A stretch of DNA of 64,000 nt, from positions 124,001-188,000 of the forward strand of contig CAZMSH010000001.1 in NCBI GenBank assembly GCA_964568875.1, written 5' to 3'. Below are positions 26,202-36,101 of this stretch, one piece after another. The notes under the pieces were generated by a model. The model had not been told where the DNA came from. It saw nothing but the letters and a program-made list of their open reading frames with translations, and searched no databases. Position numbers and translations under genes: made by a program. Position 1 is the first letter of the stretch. Every line of letters starts with the position of its first letter. Source of the DNA: SLNP01 sp964568875 (lineage in GTDB: Bacteria > Bacteroidota > Bacteroidia > Bacteroidales > VadinHA17).

Positions 26202-26684
26202 TTATATATCTTCAATCTTAAATCCCCTGATTTTATCTTCCGTGAGCCTGTATACCACCCACTCATCCATTGGTATGGCACCCATCTGTTCGTAGAATTT
26301 TATTGCAGGGTTCCACCTCAACACCCACCATTCCATACGGCCGCAGTCTCTTTCGCGGGCAGTTTTTATGCAGAATTCCATCAGCGCCTTTCCTATGCCC
26401 TTCTTCCTGTATTCAGGCCTGACGTAGAGATCTTCCAGATAGAGTCCGGGTTTTCCCACGAAAGTTGAGAAGTTATGGAACCAGAGTGCGAATCCAACCT
26501 CTATACCGTCAGCTAGGGCAAACACAACTTCAGCATATTGCTTTTTACCAAACAGGCTTTCGGCAAGCACCTCTTCTGTTGCTGTTACTTCATGGCTTAA
26601 TCTTTCGTATTCGGCCAGCTCTCTGATAAATGACAGAATGAGAGGGATGTCCTCTCTTGTTGCTTTTCTGAATTGAATTCCCAT
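26202..26684 (-). CDS. GNAT-family N-acetyltransferase, diamine/thialysine acetyltransferase-like
   Basis: A 160-residue GNAT protein. IQFRKATREDIPLILSFIRELAEYE opens the fold, and YVRPEYRKKGIGKALM near 95-110 holds the acetyl-CoA motif (R/Q-x-x-G-x-G/A). GLYLEDLYV, MEWWVLRWNPAIKFYE and GAIPMDEW match the SSAT/SAT2 branch, whose members acetylate polyamines or thialysine-like amines. Polyamine synthesis genes lie 7-9 kb away, but this is not an operon link. A generic amine acetyltransferase is the safe reading. It lies upstream of mnmA on the same strand, with repeat E between them. Confidence 0.87.
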   Translation of the reverse strand: MGIQFRKATREDIPLILSFIRELAEYERLSHEVTATEEVLAESLFGKKQYAEVVFALADGIEVGFALWFHNFSTFVGKPGLYLEDLYVRPEYRKKGIGKALMEFCIKTARERDCGRMEWWVLRWNPAIKFYEQMGAIPMDEWVVYRLTEDKIRGFKIEDI

Positions 26685-26777
26685 TACCTGATAATCTTAG
26701 GCAGTTAAAAAATTAAAAATAAAAAATAATCCCACACGCTGTTACTGACTATGTAAAAACGGTATTTTTATAGAGTC

Positions 26778-29700
26778 ATGGAGCAGGGCAGGATTATCAA
26801 ATACACAGCATCAGCCGGATCAGGAAAGACTCATACACTTACTGGTGAATATCTTCTTCGTCTCTTTCTTAATCCCTCATCTTACCGCAGGATACTTGCT
26901 GTAACCTTTACCAACAAAGCTGCGGCAGAGATGAAGAGCCGTATTCTGGAGAGGTTGTCACTGATAGCCTCAGGTAATGAGACGTCTCCTTATGACCTGA
27001 TCAAGATGCGTACAGGCATCTCAGATGAGGCAGTGAGAAAGAGGGCGTCTGATCTGCTGAATACGATTTTATCAGACTATTCGAGGTTTTCCATCGGAAC
27101 CATAGACAGCTTTTTTCAAAGGGTTTTCAGGGCCTTTACCAGGGAGATAGGCCTTCAGGCAAATTTCAACATTTACCTTGACTTTAGCCTTGTATTGCAT
27201 GAGACGATAGAAGATCTTATTAATAATCTCAACCAGGATGAGGAGCTTCGGAAATGGCTTGTCAGATATGCCGGGACACTTTTTCTGGAGGGAAAGAATA
27301 TAGATATAGCGGGTTCGGTTTATAATCTCTCAAAGACAATATTCAGCGAGAAGTACAAGCTTTTATCTCCTGATGTAAAGCAGAAATTATCAGACCTGAC
27401 ACGTATCGAGAGTTTTGTAGGTGATCTTGAGTCTGTCATCGGAGGGTTCACCTCACGACTGAGAATGCTGGGTGAGGAAGGGGTGGCTATACTCGAAAGA
27501 AACGGGGTTGAAGACTCGATGCTCAGAGGGGGTAGAAATGGTACTGGGAGGTATCTTCGCATAATAGCTTCGGGAGAGTTGAAACAACCCTATAAGCAGG
27601 TTATCAAATCGTTAGAGGAGGATAAATGGCATAGTTCGTCCGGTCACTGTGATTCTGTCAATGCTGCGCTTGCGGATGGACTGAAAGAGGTTGTGTCTGG
27701 CATTGCCGGGTTGATGCTGAATGAGTTTCCGGGCTATATGACCGCGAAGATAATAAGACAGAATATTTACATGACTGCTATTCTCAGCGACGTCGTAAAG
27801 GCATTGCGGGAACGTACCAATTCAGAGAACAGTTTTGTTCTTGCAGACACCGGTGACCTTCTTATGCAGGTGATAGGAAATGATCAGACACCGTTCATCT
27901 ATGAGAAGACCGGGAATGAGTATGATGTTTTCATGATAGATGAGTTTCAGGACACCTCAATGATCCAGTACCGGAATTTCAGGCCTCTGATTGAAAACAG
28001 TCTTGCTCAGGGTAATGATACGCTTGTCGTTGGGGATATAAAGCAGTCAATCTATCGTTGGCGCAACGGTGACTGGTCAATTTTAGGACGCCTTCTGGAG
28101 GAGGATTTCGGAGGGGAAAGGATAGAGTCAAAAGCCCTGCTGACAAACTGGCGTTCTCTTTCTGAGATAGTCAGGTTCAATAACTCACTCTTTAAGGTTT
28201 TACCAAAGATGATCGAAGAGGAGTTGAAAAAATCTCAGGAAGCGGATGATGATCTGCAGGAACCGGAATTACCTTTCAGTATAGCAAATATATACCGGGA
28301 TATAAAGCAATCAGTTCCCCCGGGCAGGGAGGGTGGTTATGTAAGGCTGGTATTTAAAACTTCTGACGGAGATAAGAAGGAAGAGGAGATGATCCTGGAA
28401 GATCTTCCCGGCGTAATAATGGGATGTCAGGATGCAGGATACCGTGCTGCTGACATAGGGATCCTGGTAAGAGCCAAAGCAGAAGGTACCACCATAGTAG
28501 ACTATCTTACAGGTTTCAGGGCGACAATGTCACCTGAAGATTCGTCGCGTTACAATTTCAATTTCTTATCCGGTGAGTCTCTTTTGGTTGGGAGTTCGCC
28601 GGCAGTCTGTTTCATTGTTGCCGTTATGGTAAGGCTGACTGACATGGGAAATGACCTCAACAGGGGAGAGATGTTAAGGTACTACCAGATGGCAACAAGG
28701 CAGGAATTATCTGATATGGCTGCCATAGACCTTGCTAGACTAGAAGAGGCTGAAGATAAGTTATATCCTGATGGTTTCAGGCAATTCATGGCTTCAGCGG
28801 GCTCTAAACCACTTTTCATCCTGAGTGAGGAGATAATAGATTTTTTCGGACTCAACAGGGGAGGGTCTGACATGGCGTCAATAGTTTTTTTTCAGGATCA
28901 GGTTCTGGAGTTTATGACCCGCAGGGCTTCAGGCCTCAGGGCTTTCACTGACTGGTGGCTTGACAGAGGCAGGGATAGCAGTGTAGTACTGTCGGGGGAG
29001 CAGGATGCCATTAACATTATGACTATCCACAAGGCCAAGGGATTGCAGTTTAAAGTTGTAATAATACCGTTTATCTCGTGGGTCTTTGATCAGAAAAGTG
29101 ACCACCTTCTGTGGGTAGCCCCTGAAGAGGAACCTTTCAGTAATGCGGGGGCTTTCCCTGTTGGATATGTCCAGGCTCTGAAACAGACCATGTTCAGTCC
29201 GGAATACTATTTTGAGAGAGCCTCATCGTATCTTGACAACCTTAATCTTTTGTATGTTGCTTTCACGCGGGCTGTTGACAGGCTGTACGGTTTTTCATTC
29301 TCAAGAGCGAAGAATGATGCAGGGGCGATACTTGGGTCTGCCATCGTTAAAGAAAACGGTGATGGCGATGATGCTCTTAGTCTGAGATCATTCTTTGACA
29401 GAGAGAGAGGTATTTTTGAGCTTGGCACTCCCGGCAGTAACAGATATGAACGAGCAGCAGAACCCCTGGTTCCTGCAGAATACCCTGTGTTCAGGGATGA
29501 TAAGAGACTGAAACTCAGACTTTACGGAAGGGACCTGTTCAGGGAGGCAAGCGGTGATCTGCAATCCCGAATCTATTATGGAACTGTTCTGCATGAGATA
29601 CTTGGGAGAATAAGATACAGGGGCGATATTGATGAAGCAGTAAGTGTTTCTGTTGAGGAGGGCTACATAAATAATGCTGCTGCTGCCGGAATACGGAAGA

Positions 29701-29987
29701 TGCTGAAGGAAATGCTCTCACGCAGTGGAGTTTCAGCATGGTTTGATGACGATGTGCAGGTAATGACAGAGCCTGAGATACTTACCGGGGCAGGTGATAT
29801 CAGGAGGCCCGACAGGGTAGTAGTACGAGAGGGCAAGGTTACGGTGATAGATTACAAATTCGGGGAGGAGCGAAGTGAGCATCTGAGGCAGATGGAGATT
29901 TACCGGGATCTTATCGCGGGCATGGGTTATGAAGTCGATGCTGCCTGCCTCTGGTACGTTGAATCAGACAAGGTTGTCAGGGTATGA
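26778..29987 (+). CDS. addA: AddA-like UvrD-family helicase/nuclease subunit
   Basis: A 1069-residue protein. Walker A TASAGSGKTHTL (residues 10-21) is followed by AVTFTNKAAAEMKSR, Walker B FMIDEFQDTSMIQY near 388, GDIKQSIYRWRNGDW near 420, TIHKAKGLQFKVVIIPF near 750 and LLYVAFTRAVDRLY near 825, all superfamily 1A helicase motifs. The C-terminus holds a RecB-type nuclease (LHEILGRIRYRG near 935, VIDYKFGEE near 1022). AddA with AddB processes double-strand DNA ends for recombination. The next gene overlaps by four bases (ATGA) and addB follows, so all three are co-translated. AddA of Bacteroidota is diverged, hence the generic names usually given. Confidence 0.92.
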   Translation: MEQGRIIKYTASAGSGKTHTLTGEYLLRLFLNPSSYRRILAVTFTNKAAAEMKSRILERLSLIASGNETSPYDLIKMRTGISDEAVRKRASDLLNTILSDYSRFSIGTIDSFFQRVFRAFTREIGLQANFNIYLDFSLVLHETIEDLINNLNQDEELRKWLVRYAGTLFLEGKNIDIAGSVYNLSKTIFSEKYKLLSPDVKQKLSDLTRIESFVGDLESVIGGFTSRLRMLGEEGVAILERNGVEDSMLRGGRNGTGRYLRIIASGELKQPYKQVIKSLEEDKWHSSSGHCDSVNAALADGLKEVVSGIAGLMLNEFPGYMTAKIIRQNIYMTAILSDVVKALRERTNSENSFVLADTGDLLMQVIGNDQTPFIYEKTGNEYDVFMIDEFQDTSMIQYRNFRPLIENSLAQGNDTLVVGDIKQSIYRWRNGDWSILGRLLEEDFGGERIESKALLTNWRSLSEIVRFNNSLFKVLPKMIEEELKKSQEADDDLQEPELPFSIANIYRDIKQSVPPGREGGYVRLVFKTSDGDKKEEEMILEDLPGVIMGCQDAGYRAADIGILVRAKAEGTTIVDYLTGFRATMSPEDSSRYNFNFLSGESLLVGSSPAVCFIVAVMVRLTDMGNDLNRGEMLRYYQMATRQELSDMAAIDLARLEEAEDKLYPDGFRQFMASAGSKPLFILSEEIIDFFGLNRGGSDMASIVFFQDQVLEFMTRRASGLRAFTDWWLDRGRDSSVVLSGEQDAINIMTIHKAKGLQFKVVIIPFISWVFDQKSDHLLWVAPEEEPFSNAGAFPVGYVQALKQTMFSPEYYFERASSYLDNLNLLYVAFTRAVDRLYGFSFSRAKNDAGAILGSAIVKENGDGDDALSLRSFFDRERGIFELGTPGSNRYERAAEPLVPAEYPVFRDDKRLKLRLYGRDLFREASGDLQSRIYYGTVLHEILGRIRYRGDIDEAVSVSVEEGYINNAAAAGIRKMLKEMLSRSGVSAWFDDDVQVMTEPEILTGAGDIRRPDRVVVREGKVTVIDYKFGEERSEHLRQMEIYRDLIAGMGYEVDAACLWYVESDKVVRV

Positions 29988-30976
29988 AATCTTTCAATGA
30001 ACATATATATGCATGGGGCGACAGACGTAGGTTCAACTCCTATTCTGCTCATATTCGGAAGCATTTTGGAGGGAGGGTGCAGAAGGTAAGCATCGATGCC
30101 GGCTTTACATGTCCTAACCGTGATGGAACAAGGGGCTACGGAGGTTGTACATACTGCAATAATGACGCTTTTAATCCATCCTATTGCACACCCCGCAAAA
30201 GCATATCTGCCCAGATAGCGGAAGGGGTCGAATTTCATCGCAAACGCTACCGCAGGGCTTCAGGCTATCTGGCATATTTCCAGGCCTATTCAAACACATA
30301 TGCTCCTGTTGAGCGCCTTGAGGAGATGTATCTTGAGGCTCTGGCATTTCCGGAGGTAAAGGGACTCGTCATCGGTACAAGACCTGATTGCATTGACGAT
30401 GCTGTGACAGGTTTATTGAGAAGATTGGCAGAAGAGCATTACCTGATCGTTGAATTTGGCGTTGAGTCGTGCTATGACAATACACTCGTGCGGATTAACA
30501 GGGGACATACATTTGCGGAGTCGGTGGAAGCCATTGAAATGACGGCTGCTGCCGGACTGCAGACAGGAGCTCATTTTATTTTCGGACTCCCCGGAGAATC
30601 TCGTCAGGAGATGCTTGGTTCCGCCGCTATAATATCACGGCTGCCGCTTACATCGGTGAAGTTTCACCAGTTACAGATTATCAGTGACACAGCAATGGCT
30701 GAAGAGTATATGAAAGACCCTGCATCCTTCGTGATGTTCTCTTATGAAGAGTATATGGAGTTTTTTATTGATTTTCTTGAGATGTTAAGTCCTGATCTTA
30801 TAGTTGAAAGGTTCACAGGTGAGGCTCCGCCGCATATGGTAATCACACCACGATGGGGAATGAAGCGTACTGATCAGATAATGAACCATTTCGAAAAGAG
30901 ACTCGAGGAGAGGGAGACATGGCAGGGCAGACTCTATAATGAATTGAATGACAGTTGGGAAGGAGGATCTGAGTGA
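29984..30976 (+). CDS. TIGR01212-family radical SAM protein (YhcC-like)
   Basis: A 330-residue protein of the YhcC/TIGR01212 type. GFTCPNRDGTRGYGGCTYCN near 37-57 contains the Fe-S Cys residues, spaced in the unusual way of this family; YLAYFQAYSNTYAP near 90, GLVIGTRPDCIDD near 120, VEFGVESCYDNTL near 150 and HFIFGLPGES near 190 are also family marks. It is a cytoplasmic radical-SAM enzyme whose reaction is not, to my knowledge, settled. It overlaps addA by four bases and addB overlaps its stop by four, so it sits inside the addAB operon. Whether this reflects shared function or just tight packing is unclear. Confidence 0.93.
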   Translation: MKSFNEHIYAWGDRRRFNSYSAHIRKHFGGRVQKVSIDAGFTCPNRDGTRGYGGCTYCNNDAFNPSYCTPRKSISAQIAEGVEFHRKRYRRASGYLAYFQAYSNTYAPVERLEEMYLEALAFPEVKGLVIGTRPDCIDDAVTGLLRRLAEEHYLIVEFGVESCYDNTLVRINRGHTFAESVEAIEMTAAAGLQTGAHFIFGLPGESRQEMLGSAAIISRLPLTSVKFHQLQIISDTAMAEEYMKDPASFVMFSYEEYMEFFIDFLEMLSPDLIVERFTGEAPPHMVITPRWGMKRTDQIMNHFEKRLEERETWQGRLYNELNDSWEGGSE

Positions 30977-33864
30977 ACTATTTTCTTGAACAGGTGGCCA
31001 GGCAACTGCATATGGCCTATGGCGAGAATCTTAACCGTCATTGCCTGGTATTCCCGAATCGCAGGGCAGGAGTGTTTCTGATGAAACACCTTGCCGGCGA
31101 GGCAGGCAAGCCGCTATGGGCCCCACGTACCCTGACCATAAATGAGTTGTTCAGCGGGTGCTCAGGTCTTCAGGTGGCATCAGCCGAGAGGCTGGTATTT
31201 GAATTGTACAAGATATACAGAGTCATTGCAGGGAGTAATGAAACCTTTGACAACTTCTATTTCTGGGGAGAGATGCTCCTGAATGATTTTGATGAGATTG
31301 ACAAACACATGATTGATGCTGAGGCTGTTTTTACCAACATATCCGACCTTCATCGCATAGATGAGATGTTTGGCGGTCTCACAGAAGAACAAATGGCCAT
31401 AATCAGACAGTTTATAAATAATTTCAGGGCTGGTTCAGAATCTGACCAGAAGAGAGATTTTGAATTTACCTGGTCAGTGCTGTGGCCTCTTTACAGGGAT
31501 TTTGGTAAAAGCTTAAGAGCTAATGGACTTGCCTACGAGGGGATGATATTCAGAGAGGTTGTCGCTGCAGTTGATGGTGACATTCTTCCTGAAATGCTTT
31601 CTGCATATGAACATTACCATTTCATTGGCTTCAATGCTTTGAACAAATGCGAGAAGAGGCTTATGAAATACCTTAAAACAGCTGGCAGGTCTCATTTTTA
31701 CTGGGATTACCGTGAATCTCCCTTTTACAGACACGATCCGGGGTCAACACGATTTATAGAACAGAATATCATGGAGTTTGGTCAGGAGCTGGATTCCGGT
31801 GAACCTGTTGCAGGAGTAAATGAGCCCGTTGCTGGTATTGATTCTCCGCAGATTCGGATAATTGATATCCCGTCTGATGCAGGCCAGTCGAAGATGCTTC
31901 CGGCGTTACTCAGGGAAATGATTTCATCCTCTGATAATGAAGAGTTACATCGCACCGCGGTAATCCTTGCAGATGAGAATCTTTTGCCTTCAGTAATCTC
32001 ATCTATACCTTCTGAAATAAGAGACATCAACATCACCATGGGTTATCCCTTCAGCATGACATCTGTCTATGCGTTGCTTCGGGCACTTCTCGATTTACAG
32101 GAGAGGCCCTACCGCTATGGTGATTCATGGCTTATAGACCATCGCAAGGTGATGTCGGTTATTACCAACCCTCTGGCAGCCAGGGTTGCCGAAGAGGAGG
32201 TTACATCGATGGTTTCACTTCTGACGGAACGAAACCTGACGCTTGTTCCTGTCTCTTTATTTGAGGATGGCAGTTTCCTTGCTTCACTCATAAGGGTATC
32301 TGACGATGCAGTCTCTCTTTGCAAACACCTGTATGATGCGCTGATGTCAATATCATCAGCTATCGATGTTAAAAGGAAAGCTGACGATGAAAGCCAGCCA
32401 GCCGATCCGTTAACCCCGGAGTTCCTTTTCCGGGCCGGAAATGTGCTTAACAGGTTAGAGCCCTTACTAAGTGATCCTTCAGTAGTAATTACAAGGGAGA
32501 TGTTCATCAGGCTTGCCGACCGGATTTTCCGTGAGATAAAAGTACCTTTCAGAGGAGAGCCGCTAAAAGGGCTGCAGGTGATGGGTATGCTTGAATCACG
32601 TGCACTTGATTTTGACAATATAATAATGCTATCGGCAAATGAGGGAATACTCCCGAAAGCCACCCGGAGCTCGTCATATATTCCCTACAGCCTTAGGGAA
32701 GCCTTCGGGTTACCTACGATAACTCACAATGATTCTATCTATTCATACTACTTTACGAGGTTACTTTCACGTGTGAGAAATATTTGTTTCATATACAACT
32801 CATCATCTGAGGGAATGAGGACAGGTGAGATGAGCAGGTTTCTGCTGAGGTACAAATATTCAGGCAGTTTTGAGCCGCAGTTCAGATCGGCATTCCTGAG
32901 GATGAGCCAGCGCACGGGAGTACCTGAGTCCCATCCCAGAACAACATCTGATGCTGAAATACTTGAAAGAAAGTATCTCTCAGGTGAATCAGCAAATCCC
33001 CTGTCGCCCAGTGCAATAAACACCTGGCTCAATTGCCGGATGAAATTCTACTATTCCTATGTCTGCGGCATCAGGGAGCCCGATAGGATCACTACGGGCA
33101 TTGACCCTGCAAGGTTTGGCACGATATTGCACGAGGTAGTATCGCGTGTTTATGAACCATATAAGAATCAAGTTGTTACGGCTGATGTTGTAAAGCTGTT
33201 AAAGCGCAGACATGAAGCCGGGAGCCAGGTGATAAATGAGGTTCTTGACCAGTTCTGGTATGGCGGAACCAAAATTCCTGTCACCGGTACGGGCCTTATC
33301 ACTGCCGATATTGCCACCATGTTCCTGGGAAGGGTACTCGATATTGACCAGAGCCAGGTTCCCTTTACGATAGTTGAGCTTGAAGAGTCATTCTCAAAAG
33401 AAATGGAGCTTATCTACGAAGGAGCCAAAAGGAAATTAATGTTGGGCGGCAAGATTGACAGGATTGACGAAAGGGAAGGTATCAGGAGGCTAATTGACTA
33501 TAAGACAGGTAAATCAGAACTGACTATCGCGAGCCTTGATGAACTTTTTGACACAGAATCAGGAAAGACGAATGATGCAGTTGTACAAACGATGATATAC
33601 TGTGTTGTAATGTCGGGCAGGCAGGGGTATGATAAGCTGAGGCCTGTTATTTACGGATTGCGTTCTCCGGGTAGTGCAGGTTTTGACGACAGGATTAAAG
33701 TCGGAGGAGAATTTCTTGACGATTTCGTAAAAATTGAGGATAGTTTCCGTACTCTGCTGACCACTACCGTATCGGACATGTTTAACAAAGAAGTTCCGTT
33801 TACCATGACTAAAATAAGAGACCGTTGCAAGTACTGTTCGTATAAAAATATGTGCCAGAGATAG
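30973..33864 (+). CDS. addB: AddB-like PD-(D/E)XK nuclease subunit
   Basis: A 963-residue protein starting at GTG 30973, inside the stop region of the radical-SAM gene and preceded by AGGAGGA at 30960-30966, an unusually good Shine-Dalgarno for this genome. The N-terminal half is a degenerate helicase (HCLVFPNRRAGVFLMKHL). The C-terminal part has the AddB nuclease: LSPSAINTWLNCRMKFYYSY near 678, LIDYKTGKS near 840, and a final CKYCSYKNMC, so one Cys upstream and three at the end can hold the 4Fe-4S cluster known in AddB. It works with AddA encoded two genes upstream. A 112-base gap follows before the DUF1538 gene. Confidence 0.92.
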   Translation: MNYFLEQVARQLHMAYGENLNRHCLVFPNRRAGVFLMKHLAGEAGKPLWAPRTLTINELFSGCSGLQVASAERLVFELYKIYRVIAGSNETFDNFYFWGEMLLNDFDEIDKHMIDAEAVFTNISDLHRIDEMFGGLTEEQMAIIRQFINNFRAGSESDQKRDFEFTWSVLWPLYRDFGKSLRANGLAYEGMIFREVVAAVDGDILPEMLSAYEHYHFIGFNALNKCEKRLMKYLKTAGRSHFYWDYRESPFYRHDPGSTRFIEQNIMEFGQELDSGEPVAGVNEPVAGIDSPQIRIIDIPSDAGQSKMLPALLREMISSSDNEELHRTAVILADENLLPSVISSIPSEIRDINITMGYPFSMTSVYALLRALLDLQERPYRYGDSWLIDHRKVMSVITNPLAARVAEEEVTSMVSLLTERNLTLVPVSLFEDGSFLASLIRVSDDAVSLCKHLYDALMSISSAIDVKRKADDESQPADPLTPEFLFRAGNVLNRLEPLLSDPSVVITREMFIRLADRIFREIKVPFRGEPLKGLQVMGMLESRALDFDNIIMLSANEGILPKATRSSSYIPYSLREAFGLPTITHNDSIYSYYFTRLLSRVRNICFIYNSSSEGMRTGEMSRFLLRYKYSGSFEPQFRSAFLRMSQRTGVPESHPRTTSDAEILERKYLSGESANPLSPSAINTWLNCRMKFYYSYVCGIREPDRITTGIDPARFGTILHEVVSRVYEPYKNQVVTADVVKLLKRRHEAGSQVINEVLDQFWYGGTKIPVTGTGLITADIATMFLGRVLDIDQSQVPFTIVELEESFSKEMELIYEGAKRKLMLGGKIDRIDEREGIRRLIDYKTGKSELTIASLDELFDTESGKTNDAVVQTMIYCVVMSGRQGYDKLRPVIYGLRSPGSAGFDDRIKVGGEFLDDFVKIEDSFRTLLTTTVSDMFNKEVPFTMTKIRDRCKYCSYKNMCQR

Positions 33865-33940
33865 AGTCCATAACCAGGTCCGGAAGCTTTTTACCAGTGT
33901 TTTATCTTATTAAGGAACAGGACCTAAAGGAATGTAGAAA

Positions 33941-33957
33941 TTTACTATTTTAGTAAA
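33941..33957. promoter_or_regulatory. Perfect inverted repeat upstream of the DUF1538/PII operon
   Basis: TTTACTA (33941-33947) and TAGTAAA (33951-33957) are exact reverse complements around TTT, 19 bases before the DUF1538 ATG. TATTTTAG within it is one mismatch from a -7 box. The site could be a dimeric operator overlapping a promoter. Confidence 0.4.
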
Positions 33958-33976
33958 GCATTTTCATAGCTGAAAT

Positions 33977-36043
33977 ATGATCAGACAAAAAAGAATTCCA
34001 TTCAGAGATGCTCTGCTGATGCTTACGGACTATGCCCGTACCAGAATTGTTGAACAGATCAAATCAGTGGCCTTTATCATCCTTTACCTTGTGGTCTTTC
34101 AGCGGTTTATTTTGGGAGTACCCTTATCGAATGCGATTTTAATAGCAACAGGGATAGCCATGGTGGTTTTTGGGCTTGCTTTTTTTCTTGAAGGGCTGAT
34201 TCTGGGTCTTATGCCACTTGGTGAGAGGGTCGGTACCAAGCTGCCAACAAGGGTTGGAATCATCATCATTGCTGCATTTGGTCTTCTTCTTGGTTTCGGC
34301 GCGACCCTGGCCGAGCCTGCTATTAGTTCTCTCAGGCTTGCAGGATCGACTGTTACGGCGTGGGATTCCCCGCTACTATTCATGATGCTGGAGAGGAAAA
34401 CAGAATTATTGGTTCTCTTTGTCGGTATAGGAGTTGGTATTGCAGTTGCTCTGGGTATGTTCAGATTCTATTTTAACTATTCAATTAAGCCGTTTATTTT
34501 TGTACTTATACCTGTTGTACTGCTTCTGTCGCTTGTTTTAAATTTTGACGGTAATCTGCAGAAGATTATTGGACTGGCATGGGATTCCGGAGCAGTTACC
34601 ACGGGAGCAGTTACCGTCCCGCTTGTACTTGCTCTTGGAATAGGGGTTTCGCGTGCATCAAGCAAAGGTACAGGATCTGCTAGCGGGTTTGGTATTATTC
34701 TTCTTGCATCACTATTTCCCATCCTGAGCGTGCTGATACTTGGTATTGTCCTGAATACTAATGCTCCAAAAGCTACTACAGAATCAGAATTTTTCTCTCC
34801 CGGTTACAGGTCAGAAGCGCTTTTCCTGTTTGATGATGAGGCAGCCCTTCTGAGACATGCCTTCACCCACGGTTCGATGGAAGCCAGAAAGGCTTTTTTT
34901 GATAATGAAGATGATTACCATATGACCTTGAGGTCATTGGCTGCTGATTCGGAAAAGACTCAAATTTTGTTGGGAAACAGGCCTCTTTCTTTATGGATAG
35001 TGCAAAAAGCCTCTGAGGAAGAGAGGGTGTTTTTTAAAGACATTGACCTTAATGAAAAGACACTGGCTGTAAACAGTTCAATACCAGAAGTAATTAAACA
35101 GGAGTTTATGGGGGGATTGAGGGCGGTGATACCTCTTTCTCTGTTATTGTTAGTAGTGCTTCTCGGATTTCTCCGGGAGAAGCTTAGGTACAAGGATGAA
35201 GTTGCGTTGGGACTTATCTTGACTTTATTGGGTATGACAATGCTTACCGCCGGCATAAGGCTGGGACTTGCCAGTCTGGGAAGTGAGGTTGGAGCGCAGT
35301 TGCCGCGGGCGTTTGCGAGTGAGGAGAAATTCATCGACAGGGTGGTGATTCCTGATTTCGACAAATCTCTGGTTTATGAAGTTATAGCTAAAGATGGGAC
35401 TCGAAAGTCATACTTCAATATGATTGATAATGACAAACTCACACCTGTTGAATTCATTTCAGGCAGATTGGATGAGGCGACGGGCAGTTATAATCATATA
35501 TTGACTCAAAGTCCTCTCTTTAAGAGCAGGCTTTCATCATTAGGCATAATACTCGTGTTGCTGTTTGCTTTTGGCATGGGCTATGGTGCCACAATGGCTG
35601 AACCGGCTCTTAATGCACTCGGAATTACCGTGGAGGGAATTACAGTAGGGAATATAAAGCGGGTTCAGATAGTTCAGATAGTATCAATTGGAGTCGGCGT
35701 GGGAATATTGCTGGGTCTGACCAGGATTCTTTTCGATATACCACTTATTTGGCTTATTCTGCCGCCATATATTCTTCTGCTTCCTCTTACCTGGTTCAGT
35801 GAGGAAGAATTTACCGCAATAGCATGGGATAGTGGAGGAGTAACCACCGGACCTGTTACAGTGCCTCTGGTACTGGCACTGGGATTAAGCATAGGTGGTG
35901 AATTAAGAGTTGTTGATGGATTCGGGGTTCTGGCACTGGCATCTGTGTTTCCTATAATAACGGTACTGGTATTCGGACTCATAGCCCAGATAAAACAGCA
36001 GCGTTCACTTTCTGAAACTGACAACGATGACACAAATGAATAG
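33977..36043 (+). CDS. Duplicated DUF1538 integral membrane protein
   Basis: A 688-residue membrane protein made of two DUF1538 halves. The first half has GATLAEPAI near 107 and AWDSGAVTTGAVTVPLVLAL near 200; the second has GATMAEPAL near 536 and AWDSGGVTTGPVTVPLVLAL near 615. Each half has about six helices. A soluble insert at about 260-375 lies between the halves and another at about 435-520 inside the second half. DUF1538 has no known function to me, but the conserved polar motifs inside helices look like a transport path. The next gene encodes PII-like domains, so the likely reading is a transporter or channel controlled by a PII-type sensor, in the manner of AmtB/GlnK. No signal peptide is seen. 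Confidence 0.9.
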   Translation: MIRQKRIPFRDALLMLTDYARTRIVEQIKSVAFIILYLVVFQRFILGVPLSNAILIATGIAMVVFGLAFFLEGLILGLMPLGERVGTKLPTRVGIIIIAAFGLLLGFGATLAEPAISSLRLAGSTVTAWDSPLLFMMLERKTELLVLFVGIGVGIAVALGMFRFYFNYSIKPFIFVLIPVVLLLSLVLNFDGNLQKIIGLAWDSGAVTTGAVTVPLVLALGIGVSRASSKGTGSASGFGIILLASLFPILSVLILGIVLNTNAPKATTESEFFSPGYRSEALFLFDDEAALLRHAFTHGSMEARKAFFDNEDDYHMTLRSLAADSEKTQILLGNRPLSLWIVQKASEEERVFFKDIDLNEKTLAVNSSIPEVIKQEFMGGLRAVIPLSLLLLVVLLGFLREKLRYKDEVALGLILTLLGMTMLTAGIRLGLASLGSEVGAQLPRAFASEEKFIDRVVIPDFDKSLVYEVIAKDGTRKSYFNMIDNDKLTPVEFISGRLDEATGSYNHILTQSPLFKSRLSSLGIILVLLFAFGMGYGATMAEPALNALGITVEGITVGNIKRVQIVQIVSIGVGVGILLGLTRILFDIPLIWLILPPYILLLPLTWFSEEEFTAIAWDSGGVTTGPVTVPLVLALGLSIGGELRVVDGFGVLALASVFPIITVLVFGLIAQIKQQRSLSETDNDDTNE

Positions 36044-36101
36044 TGCAACGGGTAAAAGGGAGAGGGTATTCTCCCCATCGCGGACAGTGTGGAGAACACA
36101 G

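Noticed and set aside
32115..32663. 182-residue antisense frame inside addB
   Set aside because: Overlaps a well-supported gene and has no motif.
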